Below are positions 61,146 through 64,000 of a stretch of DNA of 64,000 nt, piece after piece. The position numbers and the translations under genes were made by a program. The stretch's first letter is position 1, and each line of letters opens with the position of its first letter. Source of the stretch: Thalassospiraceae bacterium LMO-JJ14 (GTDB lineage Bacteria > Pseudomonadota > Alphaproteobacteria > Rhodospirillales > Casp-alpha2); contig CP134604.1 of NCBI GenBank assembly GCA_021555105.2, positions 2,886,001 to 2,950,000 of the forward strand, read 5' to 3'. Below the pieces are notes generated by a model. That model searched no databases. It was not told where the DNA came from and worked only from the letters and a program-made list of their open reading frames with translations.

Positions 61146-61259
61146 CCTGGCGGCGACCTACTCTCCCACACCTTAAGATGCAGTACCATCGGCGCTAAGG
61201 GCTTTCACGTCCGAGTTCGGGATGGGATCGGGTGGGGCACCCTTGCCATGACCACCAGG
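61146..61259 (-). rRNA. rrf: 5S ribosomal RNA
   Basis: About 114 nt. On the minus strand it starts CCTGGTGGTCATGGCAAGGG and contains CCCATCCCGAACTCGG, with GGTGTGGGAGAGTAGGTC at the end: conserved 5S blocks. Ends are estimated from base pairing of CCTGG with CCAGG. Confidence 0.93.
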
Positions 61260-61437
61260 TCGTCGAAGCGCAAGGTTTGTTGCCTGTCACTGTTGTGACG
61301 CGGCGTTCTCTGTCTGGTTTGTGTGCGTTTGAAGTATATGCCGCTCTACGATGCGTAAAGCGCGCCCAGACATTGAGTATGGGCAAACATATTGAGTTAA
61401 TAAAGGTTCCGTTCGTCCGTGCGCATGAGCACGTTCT

Positions 61438-64000
<2,563 letters not shown>

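Overview
This 64 kb window looks like chromosomal DNA of an alphaproteobacterial sulfur oxidiser, probably a Rhodospirillales-type marine or sediment lineage. The class call rests on the 23S-5S-tRNA-fMet end of an rRNA operon, the gene families, and palindromic intergenic repeats of alphaproteobacterial style. The order is a guess. Most of the window is a sulfur-oxidation island on the minus strand, interrupted by ordinary metabolic genes between about 5 and 28 kb.

Layout. (1) 1-4.8 kb: sox genes soxX-Y-Z-A (soxA runs off the left edge; soxB is probably beyond it), a SoxS-like thioredoxin, a divergent soxF flavoprotein and a SoxH-like metallo-hydrolase. (2) 5-22.7 kb: mixed metabolism. It holds a DehI-like protein, an FMN glutamate-synthase-like enzyme, a gamma-glutamyltransferase remnant next to a DUF1028 gene, a GMC oxidoreductase, a sulfotransferase and FkbM methyltransferase pair, sulfoacetaldehyde acetyltransferase (xsc) with an ApbA-like dehydrogenase, a BaiN/YhiN flavoprotein, a cupin, an EgtB-EgtD fusion, a PhyH dioxygenase and a SulP transporter. 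(3) 22.7-28.6 kb: phnCDE-type transporter with a zinc alcohol dehydrogenase and a divergent LysR gene. (4) 28.7-34 kb: rhodanese, persulfide dioxygenase, tusA-soxC-soxD and a TsuA-like YeeE transporter. (5) 34-41.1 kb: dsrE-hdrC1-hdrB1-hdrA-hyp-hdrC2-hdrB2-unknown-lbpA, the sulfur-oxidising heterodisulfide-reductase-like (sHdr) operon. (6) 41.2-49.6 kb: lipoate assembly genes for the sHdr lipoyl protein (radical SAM, FAD oxidoreductase, radical SAM, lipoate ligase, GATase-like), preceded by a tightly coupled HDAC-like, diiron-oxygenase-like and luciferase-like trio. (7) 49.6-54.4 kb: rhodanese, LysR, CBS protein, CysH-like protein, metallophosphoesterase, SlyD-like FKBP and an unknown protein. 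(8) 54.5-60.7 kb: aprM-aprB-aprA and sat, with small unknown genes and a tandem-repeat protein between them. (9) 60.9-64 kb: tRNA-fMet, 5S and partial 23S on the minus strand.

How it fits together (inference from known families). Thiosulfate, sulfide or persulfide enters through Sox, SoxF, the persulfide dioxygenase, rhodaneses and the TusA/DsrE carriers. SoxCD can complete periplasmic oxidation. Sulfur delivered to the cytoplasm would be oxidised to sulfite by sHdr with its lipoylated LbpA, then to sulfate by AprBA (electrons to AprM) and Sat with ATP formation. Sulfite from Xsc could join the same end pathway. A heptamer, CATATTC or its complement, with an AT-rich flank recurs 25-150 bp upstream of many of the sulfur units and may mark a shared regulon.

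All calls come from reading the sequence; no database search was run. Start codons were moved from the longest reading frame where ribosome binding sites or family N-termini argued for it.
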